Assembly (NCBI GenBank): GCA_003221435.1
Contig: QHRS01000090.1
Location: 1 to 8,489 of the forward strand
DNA length: 8,489 nucleotides
Reading direction: 5' to 3'
Source: Candidatus Rokuibacteriota bacterium
Lineage (GTDB): Bacteria > Methylomirabilota > Methylomirabilia > Rokubacteriales > CSP1-6
Shown: one piece after another, positions 1 to 6,630 of the stretch
Numbering within the stretch: the stretch's first letter is position 1
Layout: the number at the start of each line of letters is the position of its first letter
The notes under the pieces: model-generated
Seen by the model: the letters and a program-made list of their open reading frames with translations, nothing else
The model's database searches: none
What the model was told of the DNA's origin: nothing
Program-made: the position numbers and the translations under genes

Positions 1-160
1 CGACGCCGAAGAAGTGTGATCCAGCCCACACGATTAGCGTACCAGCTACGATCGCCAGCGACTCGGGAGTGAGCATCGCTTGCACTTGCTGCCGCGCTTC
101 GGCGGGAAGCATCGGAAACGACCGGCGGATCGCCTCTCCGATTTTGTCCTGAGTGCTCAT
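1..160 (-). CDS. Partial N-terminus of a conserved hydrophobic-module protein, cut by the window edge
   Basis: Reading the minus strand from ATG at 160 gives 53 codons that stay open to the window edge. The start reads MSTQDKIGEAIRRSFPMLPA, then an amphipathic stretch (EARQQVQAML), then a hydrophobic segment at about residues 35-53 containing VWAGSHFFGV. From memory, the LPAEAR...VWAGSHFFGVG pattern recurs at the N-terminus of proteobacterial proteins annotated as hypothetical or as polymorphic-toxin-like; I could not check this here. The C-terminal part that would define the activity lies outside the window. No strong Shine-Dalgarno is seen before 160, and a hairpin at 173-197 sits in its leader. 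It is divergent from the integrase relic on its right. Confidence that it is coding is moderate, because the sequence is clearly protein-like; the function is unknown. Confidence 0.6.
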   Translation of the reverse strand, partial: MSTQDKIGEAIRRSFPMLPAEARQQVQAMLTPESLAIVAGTLIVWAGSHFFGV

Positions 161-172
161 GTGACCGCGACG

Positions 173-197
173 CAGCCCACTAGGACCCGGTGGGCTG
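173..197. repeat. Perfect 8-bp inverted repeat (hairpin), 9-nt loop
   Basis: CAGCCCAC at 173-180 pairs exactly with GTGGGCTG at 190-197 around a 9-nt loop. The right arm extends to GTGGGCTGGATC (190-201), which is also the exact reverse complement of GATCCAGCCCAC at 18-29 inside the partial gene. The hairpin lies 13 nt upstream of the start codon at 160, so on that transcript it would be in the 5' leader. It has no following T-run on either strand, so it is not a clear terminator. It may be a leader structure, an operator-like site or chance in GC-rich DNA. Confidence 0.4.
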
Positions 198-281
198 GAT
201 CGTGACCGGCACATCGTACCTTGATCGATCCAATCTGCTCCGAGTTCCGAACTACACATCGGCCCGGGTTGTCGTTCTCCC

Positions 282-610
282 ATGTCGGCCTCTCCGTCGT
301 GTCTCTGCTTAGATCCGTGGACGTCGCGGCGCCTCAATCAGGCGTGGCGGCGGGTACTGGCGTCGGCCCGCGTTCGCTACCGATCCCCGGAGCAGCTCCG
401 GCACACTTTCGCCAGCACCCCTGCTGTCTCGGAACGCGCCCCTGCTCTACGTGCAGCAGCAGGGCGGGTGGCGGTCGGCAGGCGTGCTGCTCAGGGTGTA
501 CGCGCGATGCCCCCCCCCTAGAGCTGGGCACCGCAGCGCCGGCGCTACCATCCGCGACCTCCGCGCAACCGCCCACGCTTCGCCGGGCGGCGACGGCTGA
601 GCAGTCATGA
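282..610 (+). pseudogene. Degenerate tyrosine recombinase (phage-type integrase), C-terminal catalytic part only
   Basis: Plus-strand translation shows the C-terminal half of a tyrosine recombinase split over frames. The frame of 282 gives LNQAWRRVLASARVRYRSPE then QLRHTFAST (to 419), the box II region with its catalytic Arg. The frame starting at 421 continues as LLSRNAPLLYVQQQGGWRSA then GVLLRVYARCPPP, which supplies the W of the H/W position (469-471) and the nucleophile Tyr (499-501). Dropping one C from the run at 418-421 restores a single frame. A 9-C run at 510-518 probably hides a second slip, because after it the frame ending in TGA at 608-610 reads like a natural Ala/Pro-rich tail; without that slip the 421 frame ends at TGA 598-600. 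The usual box II His is Glu here (SPEQLRH). The 282 frame is closed by TGA at 222-224 and no N-terminal arm-binding or core domain is present. It is therefore a 5'-truncated, frameshifted relic, unless the shifts are assembly errors. The exact limits are approximate. Confidence 0.72.
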
Positions 611-658
611 GGTCGGAATGGCCAGCGGCGCACGCCCCCCTTGCGAGCCCTCGCGTCG
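611..658. other. Short gap between the amidohydrolase stop and the integrase relic
   Basis: This is the 3' end of the operon. A GC-rich palindrome GCGAGCCCTCGC (643-654) lies 4 nt beyond the amidohydrolase stop. Its loop would be only 2-4 nt and no T-run follows on the minus strand, so it is at best a weak or Rho-assisted termination signal. Confidence 0.3.
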
Positions 659-1774
659 TTACGCTTTTAGGTTGAAGAGCTTCGCCGCGTTCTCTCCGAG
701 CAGCTTTCGCTTCAGTCCGGCCGACAGGTCGGCGCGTCCGGCGACGGTCGAGACCGACTCCGGGCACATGCAGTCGAAGTGCGCGTAGTCCGAGGCGTAC
801 ATGAGCCGCCCCTCGCCGATGCGCCCCGCGACGAAGGGCACCGTCGTCTCCTCGGGCTCGATCGTGTAGAAGCAGCGCTCCGAGGCCATGTGCTCGGCCG
901 GATCGCGCTTGAGGTGAGGGAGCTGATCGGGGAACAGCTCCCAGTGCTCGTGCATCCGCTCCATCAGGTACGGGACCCAGCCGCAGCCGGCCTCGAAGAG
1001 GCCGAGCCGCAGCTCGGGGAACCGGTCGAGGACGCCGCCGCCGATGATCCCCGCGAAGGCCATGAACACGTCGGCGCCGTAGAAGACGTGCTTGAGGAAA
1101 AAGTTGTCGAAGCGATCGGCGCCGACGGTGCGGGCGCTCAGGAGGTGCACGCACGCCGGCACGCCCAGCTCCTGCGCCGCGGCGTAGATCGGATCGAAGC
1201 GGACGCCGCCGGGGTCCCGTCCGTCGGGCCAGGTCGGGACCCGCACCGCGATCAGGCCGAGCTCGCGAACGGCGCGTCGGAGCTCCCGGGCGCCCGCCTC
1301 GGGATCCTGGAACGGTACCACCGCCACGCCCTTGAGCCGCTCCGGCGCCGCGCCGCAGTACTCGGCGAGCCAGTCGTTGTACGCGCGGCAGGTGGCGAGC
1401 GCCAGCGCGGGATTCTCCACGAGCCCGATCGCGGCGGCAGACAGGGAGCCGCCGAAGAGTACCGCGATGTCGATGCCCTCGAGGTCCATGTCCTTGAGGC
1501 GCTCCTTCGGATCCATCATCCCGGGTCGGCCGGTCCATTGATGGGCGGGCTTGTGGACCGTGATGGGCCGGCTCTCGCGCCCCCACTTGTCCTCCCAGCG
1601 CGGGAAGATCTTGCCCTCGACCGTGAAGCGGCGCTGGCCGGACTCGAAGCGCCCGTCGGAGATGTAGCGCGGCGCCCAGTCACCCCATTCCGCGCCGACG
1701 CGCGTGACCCAGTCCACCCCGGCTTCTTCGACGTGACCGTCCGCATCGATGACCGGATACCCCAGTGTGTTCAT
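659..1774 (-). CDS. Amidohydrolase-2 family metal-dependent hydrolase or decarboxylase
   Basis: A 371-residue cytoplasmic protein with the TIM-barrel layout of the amidohydrolase-2 family (the ACMSD-like group, whose members hydrolyse or decarboxylate carboxylic substrates). The first metal motif is D10-A-D12-G-H14 in VIDADGHVEE, the variant form of the usual HxH. Further family positions are His210 (VPACVH), Glu261 (FEAGCGW) and Asp329 (ASDYAHFD). The C-terminal KLLGENAAKLFNL is the typical family ending. The length is normal. There is no signal peptide. The start at 1774 is supported by GGGAG at 1783-1787, 8 nt upstream, which overlaps the end of the amidase gene; the two genes are 4 nt apart. 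It is the last gene of the operon. It probably acts on a product of the upstream amidase, but the substrate is unknown. Confidence 0.92.
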   Translation of the reverse strand: MNTLGYPVIDADGHVEEAGVDWVTRVGAEWGDWAPRYISDGRFESGQRRFTVEGKIFPRWEDKWGRESRPITVHKPAHQWTGRPGMMDPKERLKDMDLEGIDIAVLFGGSLSAAAIGLVENPALALATCRAYNDWLAEYCGAAPERLKGVAVVPFQDPEAGARELRRAVRELGLIAVRVPTWPDGRDPGGVRFDPIYAAAQELGVPACVHLLSARTVGADRFDNFFLKHVFYGADVFMAFAGIIGGGVLDRFPELRLGLFEAGCGWVPYLMERMHEHWELFPDQLPHLKRDPAEHMASERCFYTIEPEETTVPFVAGRIGEGRLMYASDYAHFDCMCPESVSTVAGRADLSAGLKRKLLGENAAKLFNLKA

Positions 1775-1778
1775 GATT

Positions 1779-3272
1779 TCAGCTCCCTGGTTTGCCGCCC
1801 CTCGGGTAGGCCGTTGTCTTTGTAGGCTCCGGTCGCGCGGTTGTCAAGGATGCGACCGCGGGCGGGCGCCGGCCGCTCCACGGGCGTGCCGCCTCGAGCT
1901 GGGCCGCGAGGCGAAAGAGGGTCGCCTCGTCGCCGAAGCGGCCGATGAAGTGCGTGCCGATCGGCAGGCCCGCGTCGTTCCAGAAGAGCGGGACCGACAT
2001 CGCGGGCTGTCCAGTCGCGTTGGCGATCGGGGTGAAGGGCACGAATGCCGCCGCGCGAAAGAGCCCGGCGAGCGGGTTGTCTTCCGGCGAGTCGAAGGTC
2101 CCGAGCGGCACCGGCGGCTCACCGAGCGTCGGCGTGAGCCACACGTCGTAGCGGGTGAAGAAGGTGGCGATCTGTCGCGCAATGAGCTGCACCGTCTGGA
2201 GGGCGGCGAGGTACGCGGGGGCGGTGTGCTGGCGGCCGGCTCCGTAGAGCGCCCAGGTGAGCGGCTCGAACTCGTCAGGGGTCGGGGTGCGGCCCGTCGC
2301 AGCGGCCATCGACTCGATGACCCACGCGCACCCGGACGACCAGAGCGTGATGAACGACTGGGTCAGCAGGTCGCCGTTCACCTCGGGGGCTGCCTCGACC
2401 AGCTCGTGGCCCAGGCTCTCGCACAGGGCGGCCGCGCTGCGCACGGCGGCCACGCAGTCGGCGTGCACCGGGACCCCGGTCGCCGCCTCCGTGGTGAACG
2501 CGATCCGGAGCCGCCCGGGATCGGCGCCGACCTCCTTGCCGAAGGGACGCGCCGGTGGCGGCGCCCAGTACGGGTCGCCGACGTCGGGCCCCGCGGTCGC
2601 ATCGAGCAGCGCGGCGCTGTCTCGCACCGTCAACGTGACGGCGTGCTCGACCACGAGACCGCTCATCACGTCACCGACGTCCGGGCCGAGCGGGTTGCGC
2701 GCCCGCGTGGGTTTCAGGCCGAAGACGCCGCAGCACGAGGCCGGAATGCGGATCGATCCGCCGCCGTCGTTGGCGTGCGCCATGGGCACCAGGCGCGCGG
2801 CGACCGCGGCGGCGGAGCCGCCGCTGGAGCCCCCCGTGGTCCGGGTCGTGTCCCAGGGATTGCGGGTGGGTCCGAAGAGCCGGGGCTCCGTCGTCGGGAG
2901 GATGCCGAGCTCCGGCGTATTCGTCTTGCCGAGGATGATCAGCCCCGCCCGCTTGAGCCGCCGCACCAGCTCACTGTCGTGGGCGGGGCGGAGGTCGCGG
3001 AGGAAGCTCGATCCCATGCTCATCGGGACGCCGCCGTAGGCGGCCATCAGGTCCTTCAGGAGGAAGGGCACGCCGGCGAACGGGCCGTCGGCCAGTCTGC
3101 CCGAGGCAGCGGCGCGCGCGTGGTCATACATCGGCGTGACGACGCAGTTGAGCGTCGGGTTCAGGCGCTCGATCCGCTCGATGGCGGCCAGGACGAGCTC
3201 GCTGGCCGAGACTTCCTTCCGGCGGACGAGCTCGGCCTGCGCGGTCGCGTCGAGAAGCATCACGTCGTGCAT
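1779..3272 (-). CDS. Amidase signature family hydrolase
   Basis: A 497-residue amidase-signature enzyme that would hydrolyse a carboxylic amide to acid plus ammonia or amine. The Ser-cisSer-Lys triad is complete: Lys73 in PFLLKDL, the cis-Ser at 149 in GGSSGGS (147-153) and the nucleophile Ser173 in DGGGSIRIPAS, with the family's usual 24-residue spacing between the two serines. Later family blocks are DVWLTPT (about 376-382) and the C-terminal GLPIGTHFIG region. No signal peptide is seen, so it is cytoplasmic. The frame is open upstream to 3443, but that extension overlaps dppC and is Ser/Arg-rich, so it is not the start. ATG at 3272 has GGAGG 8 nt upstream; ATG at 3278 (two residues longer) is the alternative. 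It could also be a GatA-like paralogue, but the absence of gatB/gatC argues for a catabolic amidase. Confidence 0.93.
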   Translation of the reverse strand: MHDVMLLDATAQAELVRRKEVSASELVLAAIERIERLNPTLNCVVTPMYDHARAAASGRLADGPFAGVPFLLKDLMAAYGGVPMSMGSSFLRDLRPAHDSELVRRLKRAGLIILGKTNTPELGILPTTEPRLFGPTRNPWDTTRTTGGSSGGSAAAVAARLVPMAHANDGGGSIRIPASCCGVFGLKPTRARNPLGPDVGDVMSGLVVEHAVTLTVRDSAALLDATAGPDVGDPYWAPPPARPFGKEVGADPGRLRIAFTTEAATGVPVHADCVAAVRSAAALCESLGHELVEAAPEVNGDLLTQSFITLWSSGCAWVIESMAAATGRTPTPDEFEPLTWALYGAGRQHTAPAYLAALQTVQLIARQIATFFTRYDVWLTPTLGEPPVPLGTFDSPEDNPLAGLFRAAAFVPFTPIANATGQPAMSVPLFWNDAGLPIGTHFIGRFGDEATLFRLAAQLEAARPWSGRRPPAVASLTTARPEPTKTTAYPRGGKPGS

Positions 3273-3280
3273 GGTCATGG

Positions 3281-3285
3281 CCTCC
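3281..3285 (-). promoter_or_regulatory. Ribosome binding site that decides the amidase start
   Basis: On the minus strand GGAGG lies 8 nt before ATG 3272 but only 2 nt before ATG 3278, which favours the shorter form. A second purine block, GAGGGG at 3288-3293, lies 9 nt before 3278, so some use of that start is possible. The dppC-amidase gap is the longest in the operon, 43 nt from the dppC stop to ATG 3272, so this gene has its own strong initiation signal. Confidence 0.6.
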
Positions 3286-3315
3286 GGCCCCTCGGAATGT
3301 GATCTCTCCACAAGG

Positions 3316-4140
3316 CTACTGCTGGCGCAGCTTCGGGTCGAGGACGTCGCGCAGCCAGTCGCCGAACAGGTTGAACGCCAGCACGACGAGCAGGATCGCC
3401 AGCCCGGGGAAGAACGAGACCCACCACGCCGTCGTGATGACATCCCGGCCCTCCGCGACCATCGAGCCCCAGGCGGGCGCCGGGGGCGGAATCCCGGCGC
3501 CGAGGAACGACAGCGAGGCCTCGACGATGATGACGTACCCGACCTGGAGGGTCAGGAGCACGATCAGCGTGTTCAGCGTGTTGGGCAGGAGGTGAACGAC
3601 GATGATCCGCCCCGCCGAGCACCCGATGACGCGCGCCTGGGCGATGAACTCTCGCTCCATCAGCGCGAGGACCTCGCCGTGGATGACCCGCGCGTACCGG
3701 GCCCAGAGGATCACCGCGATCGCGATCACCACGTTGGTGAAGCTCGGTCCCACCGTCACCGCGAGGATCAGGGCGAGCAGGATGATCGGGAAGGCCAGCG
3801 TCGCGTCCGTGACGCGCATCAGAATGGCGCCGACGCGTCCGCGGTGGTACCCCGCTACGAGGCCGACCCCGGCACCGATGAACCCCGCGAGCAGCACCGT
3901 GACGACTCCGGCCGCGAGCGACACGCGGGCGCCGAAGATGATCCGGGAGAGGAGATCCCGGCCCAGGCGGTCGGTCCCGAGGGGATGCGTCCACGAGCCG
4001 TGAGCCTCCCAGGCCGGTGGCGTGAACCGGGCGCGAAGGGTCTGCTCGTACGGATCGCCGGGGCTGACGACGTCGGCCAGGAGCGCGAGCAGCACGAATC
4101 CCAGGATGATGGCCGCGGAGACCACGGGCGGCCGCTTCAT
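3316..4140 (-). CDS. ABC peptide/opine-type importer, inner-membrane permease (DppC-like)
   Basis: A 274-residue permease of the DppC/OppC type (binding-protein-dependent transport, inner membrane component). A first membrane helix at about residues 7-24 is followed by the periplasmic signature HPLGTDRLGRDLLSRIIFGA (52-71), diagnostic for the DppC side of these transporters. Further helices lie at about 74-97, 115-130, 136-148, 190-212 and 242-260. The cytoplasmic EAA loop that contacts the ATPase is at about 162-187 (EREFIAQARVIGCSAGRII). The start is ATG 4140, overlapping the TGA of the preceding permease gene in an ATGA junction, so it is translationally coupled. The upstream extension of the open frame to 4590 is an Arg-rich shadow of the other permease. 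It should pair with the 4137-5066 product to form the channel. Confidence 0.94.
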   Translation of the reverse strand: MKRPPVVSAAIILGFVLLALLADVVSPGDPYEQTLRARFTPPAWEAHGSWTHPLGTDRLGRDLLSRIIFGARVSLAAGVVTVLLAGFIGAGVGLVAGYHRGRVGAILMRVTDATLAFPIILLALILAVTVGPSFTNVVIAIAVILWARYARVIHGEVLALMEREFIAQARVIGCSAGRIIVVHLLPNTLNTLIVLLTLQVGYVIIVEASLSFLGAGIPPPAPAWGSMVAEGRDVITTAWWVSFFPGLAILLVVLAFNLFGDWLRDVLDPKLRQQ

Positions 4141-5066
4141 GGACGCCTGGGGTCGATGCGGATCCGAGGGTCGATGCACGCATAGAGCGAGTCCACGACG
4201 AGGTTCACCGCGACGACGATCACCGCGGTCACGAGCACCACGGCCTGGATCACCGGGAAGTCCCGTGCGGTGATGGCCTCGTACGCGAGGCGCCCCATGC
4301 CCGGCCACGCGAAGACGGTCTCCACGACGATCGCGGTCGTCACGAGGATCGCGAAGTACACGCCCGCGAACGTCACGACCGGAATCAGCGCGTTCTTGAG
4401 CGCGTGCCGCCAGACGACCGCGGGTTCCCCTGCCCCCTTGGCGCGCGCCGTCTTCACGTAGTCGGAGTCGAGGACTTCGAGCATCGACGAGCGCAGGAGT
4501 CGCATGAGCCCGGCGATGACGAACCAGCCGAGGGTGAAGCCCGGGAGGATGTAGTGGGCGGGGCTGTCGTTGCCGCCGGCGGGGAGCCACTGGAGCCGGC
4601 CGGCCACGATCTCGATCAGCACGATGCCGACCCAGAAGGTGGGCAGCGCCTGGCCCAGCGCGGCGACGATCTTGGCGCCCGTATCGAGCGCGGTGCCCTT
4701 CCGCACGGCCGCCAGCACGCCGAGGGGGAACGCGATGAGCAGGCTCACGGCCATGGAGAACGCGCCGAGCGCGAGCGAGCTCGGCAGCCGCTGCCGGAGC
4801 AGCTCGATGACCGGGCGGCGGGCGCGGATCGAGGTGCCGAAGTCGCCCGCGGCCGCCTTGCCGACGAACATTAGATATTGGACGTGCAGTGGCTGGTCGA
4901 GGCCCAGATACCGTCGCGCGTTGGCGAAGTCCTCCTCCGTCGCGACCATCGGCAGGATCAGCGTCAGCGGGTCGCCGGTGGCCCGCGCGAGGACGAAGAT
5001 CACGAGGGAGAGCAGGACGAGGGTGGCCACCGACTGGATCAGTCGGGTGAGCAGGAACCGGGCCAT
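4137..5066 (-). CDS. ABC peptide/opine-type importer, inner-membrane permease (DppB-like)
   Basis: A 309-residue permease of the DppB/OppB type. The start MARFLLTRLIQSVATLVLLS is the classic DppB N-terminus with its first helix at about residues 8-28, followed by the periplasmic region with RRYLGLDQPLHVQYLMFV (51-68) and GDFGTSI (74-80). More helices lie at about 98-121, 136-155, 172-190, 227-250 and 272-293. The EAA loop is at about 200-230 (DYVKTARAKGAGEPAVVWRH), and WPGMGRL (254-260) is typical of the family. ATG 5066 lies 4 nt after the stop of the binding-protein gene without a strong Shine-Dalgarno, so it probably relies on reinitiation. Its stop overlaps the DppC-like start by 4 nt. 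It forms a heterodimeric channel with the DppC-like product. Confidence 0.95.
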   Translation of the reverse strand: MARFLLTRLIQSVATLVLLSLVIFVLARATGDPLTLILPMVATEEDFANARRYLGLDQPLHVQYLMFVGKAAAGDFGTSIRARRPVIELLRQRLPSSLALGAFSMAVSLLIAFPLGVLAAVRKGTALDTGAKIVAALGQALPTFWVGIVLIEIVAGRLQWLPAGGNDSPAHYILPGFTLGWFVIAGLMRLLRSSMLEVLDSDYVKTARAKGAGEPAVVWRHALKNALIPVVTFAGVYFAILVTTAIVVETVFAWPGMGRLAYEAITARDFPVIQAVVLVTAVIVVAVNLVVDSLYACIDPRIRIDPRRP

Positions 5067-5070
5067 CCGG

Positions 5071-6630
5071 TCAGCGCTGGGCGGCCAGCTCGTCGATGTT
5101 CAGGTCGAGCATCACCGATCCCGGGTTCCAGTGGGCGATCCGCTTTGAGGTGACATAGGGCGTGTGCAGGTAGACCAGCGGGACTCCATAGTGCTCGCTC
5201 CGGAGCCGCGCGAAGATCCTCCGCATGAACACGTTGATCTTCTCGCGGTCGGTCTCACGGAGGATCGCCTCGAGCATACCGTCGATCTCCGGATCGGCCA
5301 CCGTGTCGGTCGGCTTCGACGGCGTGTGGGCAAACTTCTCGAGCAGCGTGTAGGTCCCGATCCAGTCACGGTTCGGGAGGTTGTAGTAGCCAACGGCGCC
5401 GGGCGCAGCCCGGTCGACCCACTGCTTGCGGAACGCGGGATAGTCGACCGGAATCAGCTTCGGCTGGACCCCGATCTTCTGCCAGTAGCCGGACACGGCT
5501 TCGGCCATCTCCTTGCCTTCGGGCAGCGCGGGGAGCTGGTAGGCGAAGATGCTGATCGGGAAGCCGCGCGGGTAGCCGGCCTCGGCCAGCAGCTTCCTGG
5601 CCCGCGCGGGATCGAAGGGATACTGATCGGTCTCGGCGTTCCTCCACCTCACGTCGCGGAATCCCCACGTGAGGCCGAAGGGGACGCCGGCCGGCTCGGC
5701 CTTGCCGCCGAAGATCGTCGCGGCGATCTCCCGGCGATCGATCGCCAGGTTCAGCGCCTCGCGGACGCGCTTGTCCCTGACCGGGACTCTGTCCCAGGGG
5801 AGGATCCACCACAGATGCAGGAGCGCGTCGTTGTTCCGGTAGTAGATGGGGAATCCGGCGCGCTCCATCTCCCGGACCCGGTCGCGGCTGACGTCAGCCA
5901 CGTCGACGTCGCCGCGCCGGACCATCGCCATGCGCGTCGCCTCCTCGGGCACGACCCGGAACGTCACGATCCTGTACTTCGGCGTGCCGAGGCGCCAGTG
6001 GCGTTCGACGGCCGTGAGCTTCACGTGTGAGCCGGTGACCTGCTCGACGAAACGGTACGGGCCGCTGCCGATCGGCTTTTGCGCGAACATGTCGTCGCCG
6101 ACGGCCTCGACGTACTTCCTGGGGAGGATCATCCCCTCGCTCGACAGCGCGCGCGAGAGATACGGCGGAATGACGAGCGTCGGCTCCTTCGTGACGATGA
6201 CGACACGGTCGGGCGCGGGCGTCTCGATGTCCTGGAGCAGGGCACGCAGCACTCCAGCGTAGCCGGTCGTCGAGCGCTTGCTGATCGCGCGCAGCAGGCT
6301 CCACTTCACGTCCGACGACGTCAGCTCGTCGCCGTTGTGGAAGCGCACCCCTCTGCGGAGCGTGAACGTCCAGCGCTTGTGGTCGGCCGACGGCTCCCAC
6401 GCCGTCGCGATCCCGAGGTCCGGGCTGAGCTGGCCGTCGGGGGTCACGCCGATCAGATAGTCGAATATCAGCGCCAGGTAGAACTTCACGCCGTGGCCGC
6501 CGAGCACGGGATCGAGCACCTCGGTGGCGAAGCTCGACAGGGCGACCGTCAGCTCGCCCGACGGCCGGGCGTCGGCCCAAACCGGGCTCGGCCCGAGCAG
6601 GCAGAGCGCAAGCAGCGCCGCCGTCTTCAT
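5071..6630 (-). CDS. Periplasmic substrate-binding protein of an ABC peptide-type importer (SBP_bac_5 family)
   Basis: A 519-residue extracytoplasmic binding protein of the DppA/OppA family (cluster C). It has a Sec signal peptide: MKTAALLALCLLGPSPVWA, with cleavage predicted after V-W-A at residue 19. The Cys at 10 is not in a valid lipobox (Leu precedes it), so it is a soluble periplasmic protein rather than a lipoprotein. The family core is seen at LSPDLGIATAWEPSADHKRW and TFTLRRGVRFHNG with LTSSDVKWSL (about residues 66-112), then KPIGSGPYRF. Family members bind peptides, nickel-chelates, opines, glycosides and other ligands, so the ligand is not predictable. ATG 6630 shares its A with the TGA of the selenoprotein gene (TGATG), and GAGG lies 4 nt upstream; a TTG one codon earlier (6633) is a less likely start. 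It delivers substrate to the two permeases encoded next. Confidence 0.95.
   Translation of the reverse strand: MKTAALLALCLLGPSPVWADARPSGELTVALSSFATEVLDPVLGGHGVKFYLALIFDYLIGVTPDGQLSPDLGIATAWEPSADHKRWTFTLRRGVRFHNGDELTSSDVKWSLLRAISKRSTTGYAGVLRALLQDIETPAPDRVVIVTKEPTLVIPPYLSRALSSEGMILPRKYVEAVGDDMFAQKPIGSGPYRFVEQVTGSHVKLTAVERHWRLGTPKYRIVTFRVVPEEATRMAMVRRGDVDVADVSRDRVREMERAGFPIYYRNNDALLHLWWILPWDRVPVRDKRVREALNLAIDRREIAATIFGGKAEPAGVPFGLTWGFRDVRWRNAETDQYPFDPARARKLLAEAGYPRGFPISIFAYQLPALPEGKEMAEAVSGYWQKIGVQPKLIPVDYPAFRKQWVDRAAPGAVGYYNLPNRDWIGTYTLLEKFAHTPSKPTDTVADPEIDGMLEAILRETDREKINVFMRRIFARLRSEHYGVPLVYLHTPYVTSKRIAHWNPGSVMLDLNIDELAAQR

Noticed and set aside
334..633. 99-codon minus-strand frame in the left region
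   Set aside because: It is low-complexity Ala/Arg sequence that lies opposite the integrase relic, which has recognisable catalytic blocks.
643..654. GCGAGCCCTCGC palindrome as an intrinsic terminator of the operon
   Set aside because: The loop is too small and no U-tract follows on the minus strand; it is kept only as a note.
447..1586. 379-codon minus-strand frame overlapping the amidohydrolase
   Set aside because: It is an Arg-rich out-of-frame shadow; the overlapping frame carries the metal-binding motifs and has a Shine-Dalgarno.
1749..3302. 517-codon plus-strand frame opposite the amidase
   Set aside because: It is Arg/Gly-rich low-complexity shadow sequence; the minus strand encodes a full amidase with its triad.
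3279..3443. N-terminal extension of the amidase to 3443
   Set aside because: The extension is Ser/Arg-rich, overlaps the dppC-like coding end, and a good ribosome binding site supports 3272 instead.
5071..5130. Lipoprotein anchoring of the binding protein through Cys10
   Set aside because: The residue before Cys10 is Leu, not Gly/Ala/Ser, so there is no lipobox; a V-W-A signal-peptidase I site fits better.
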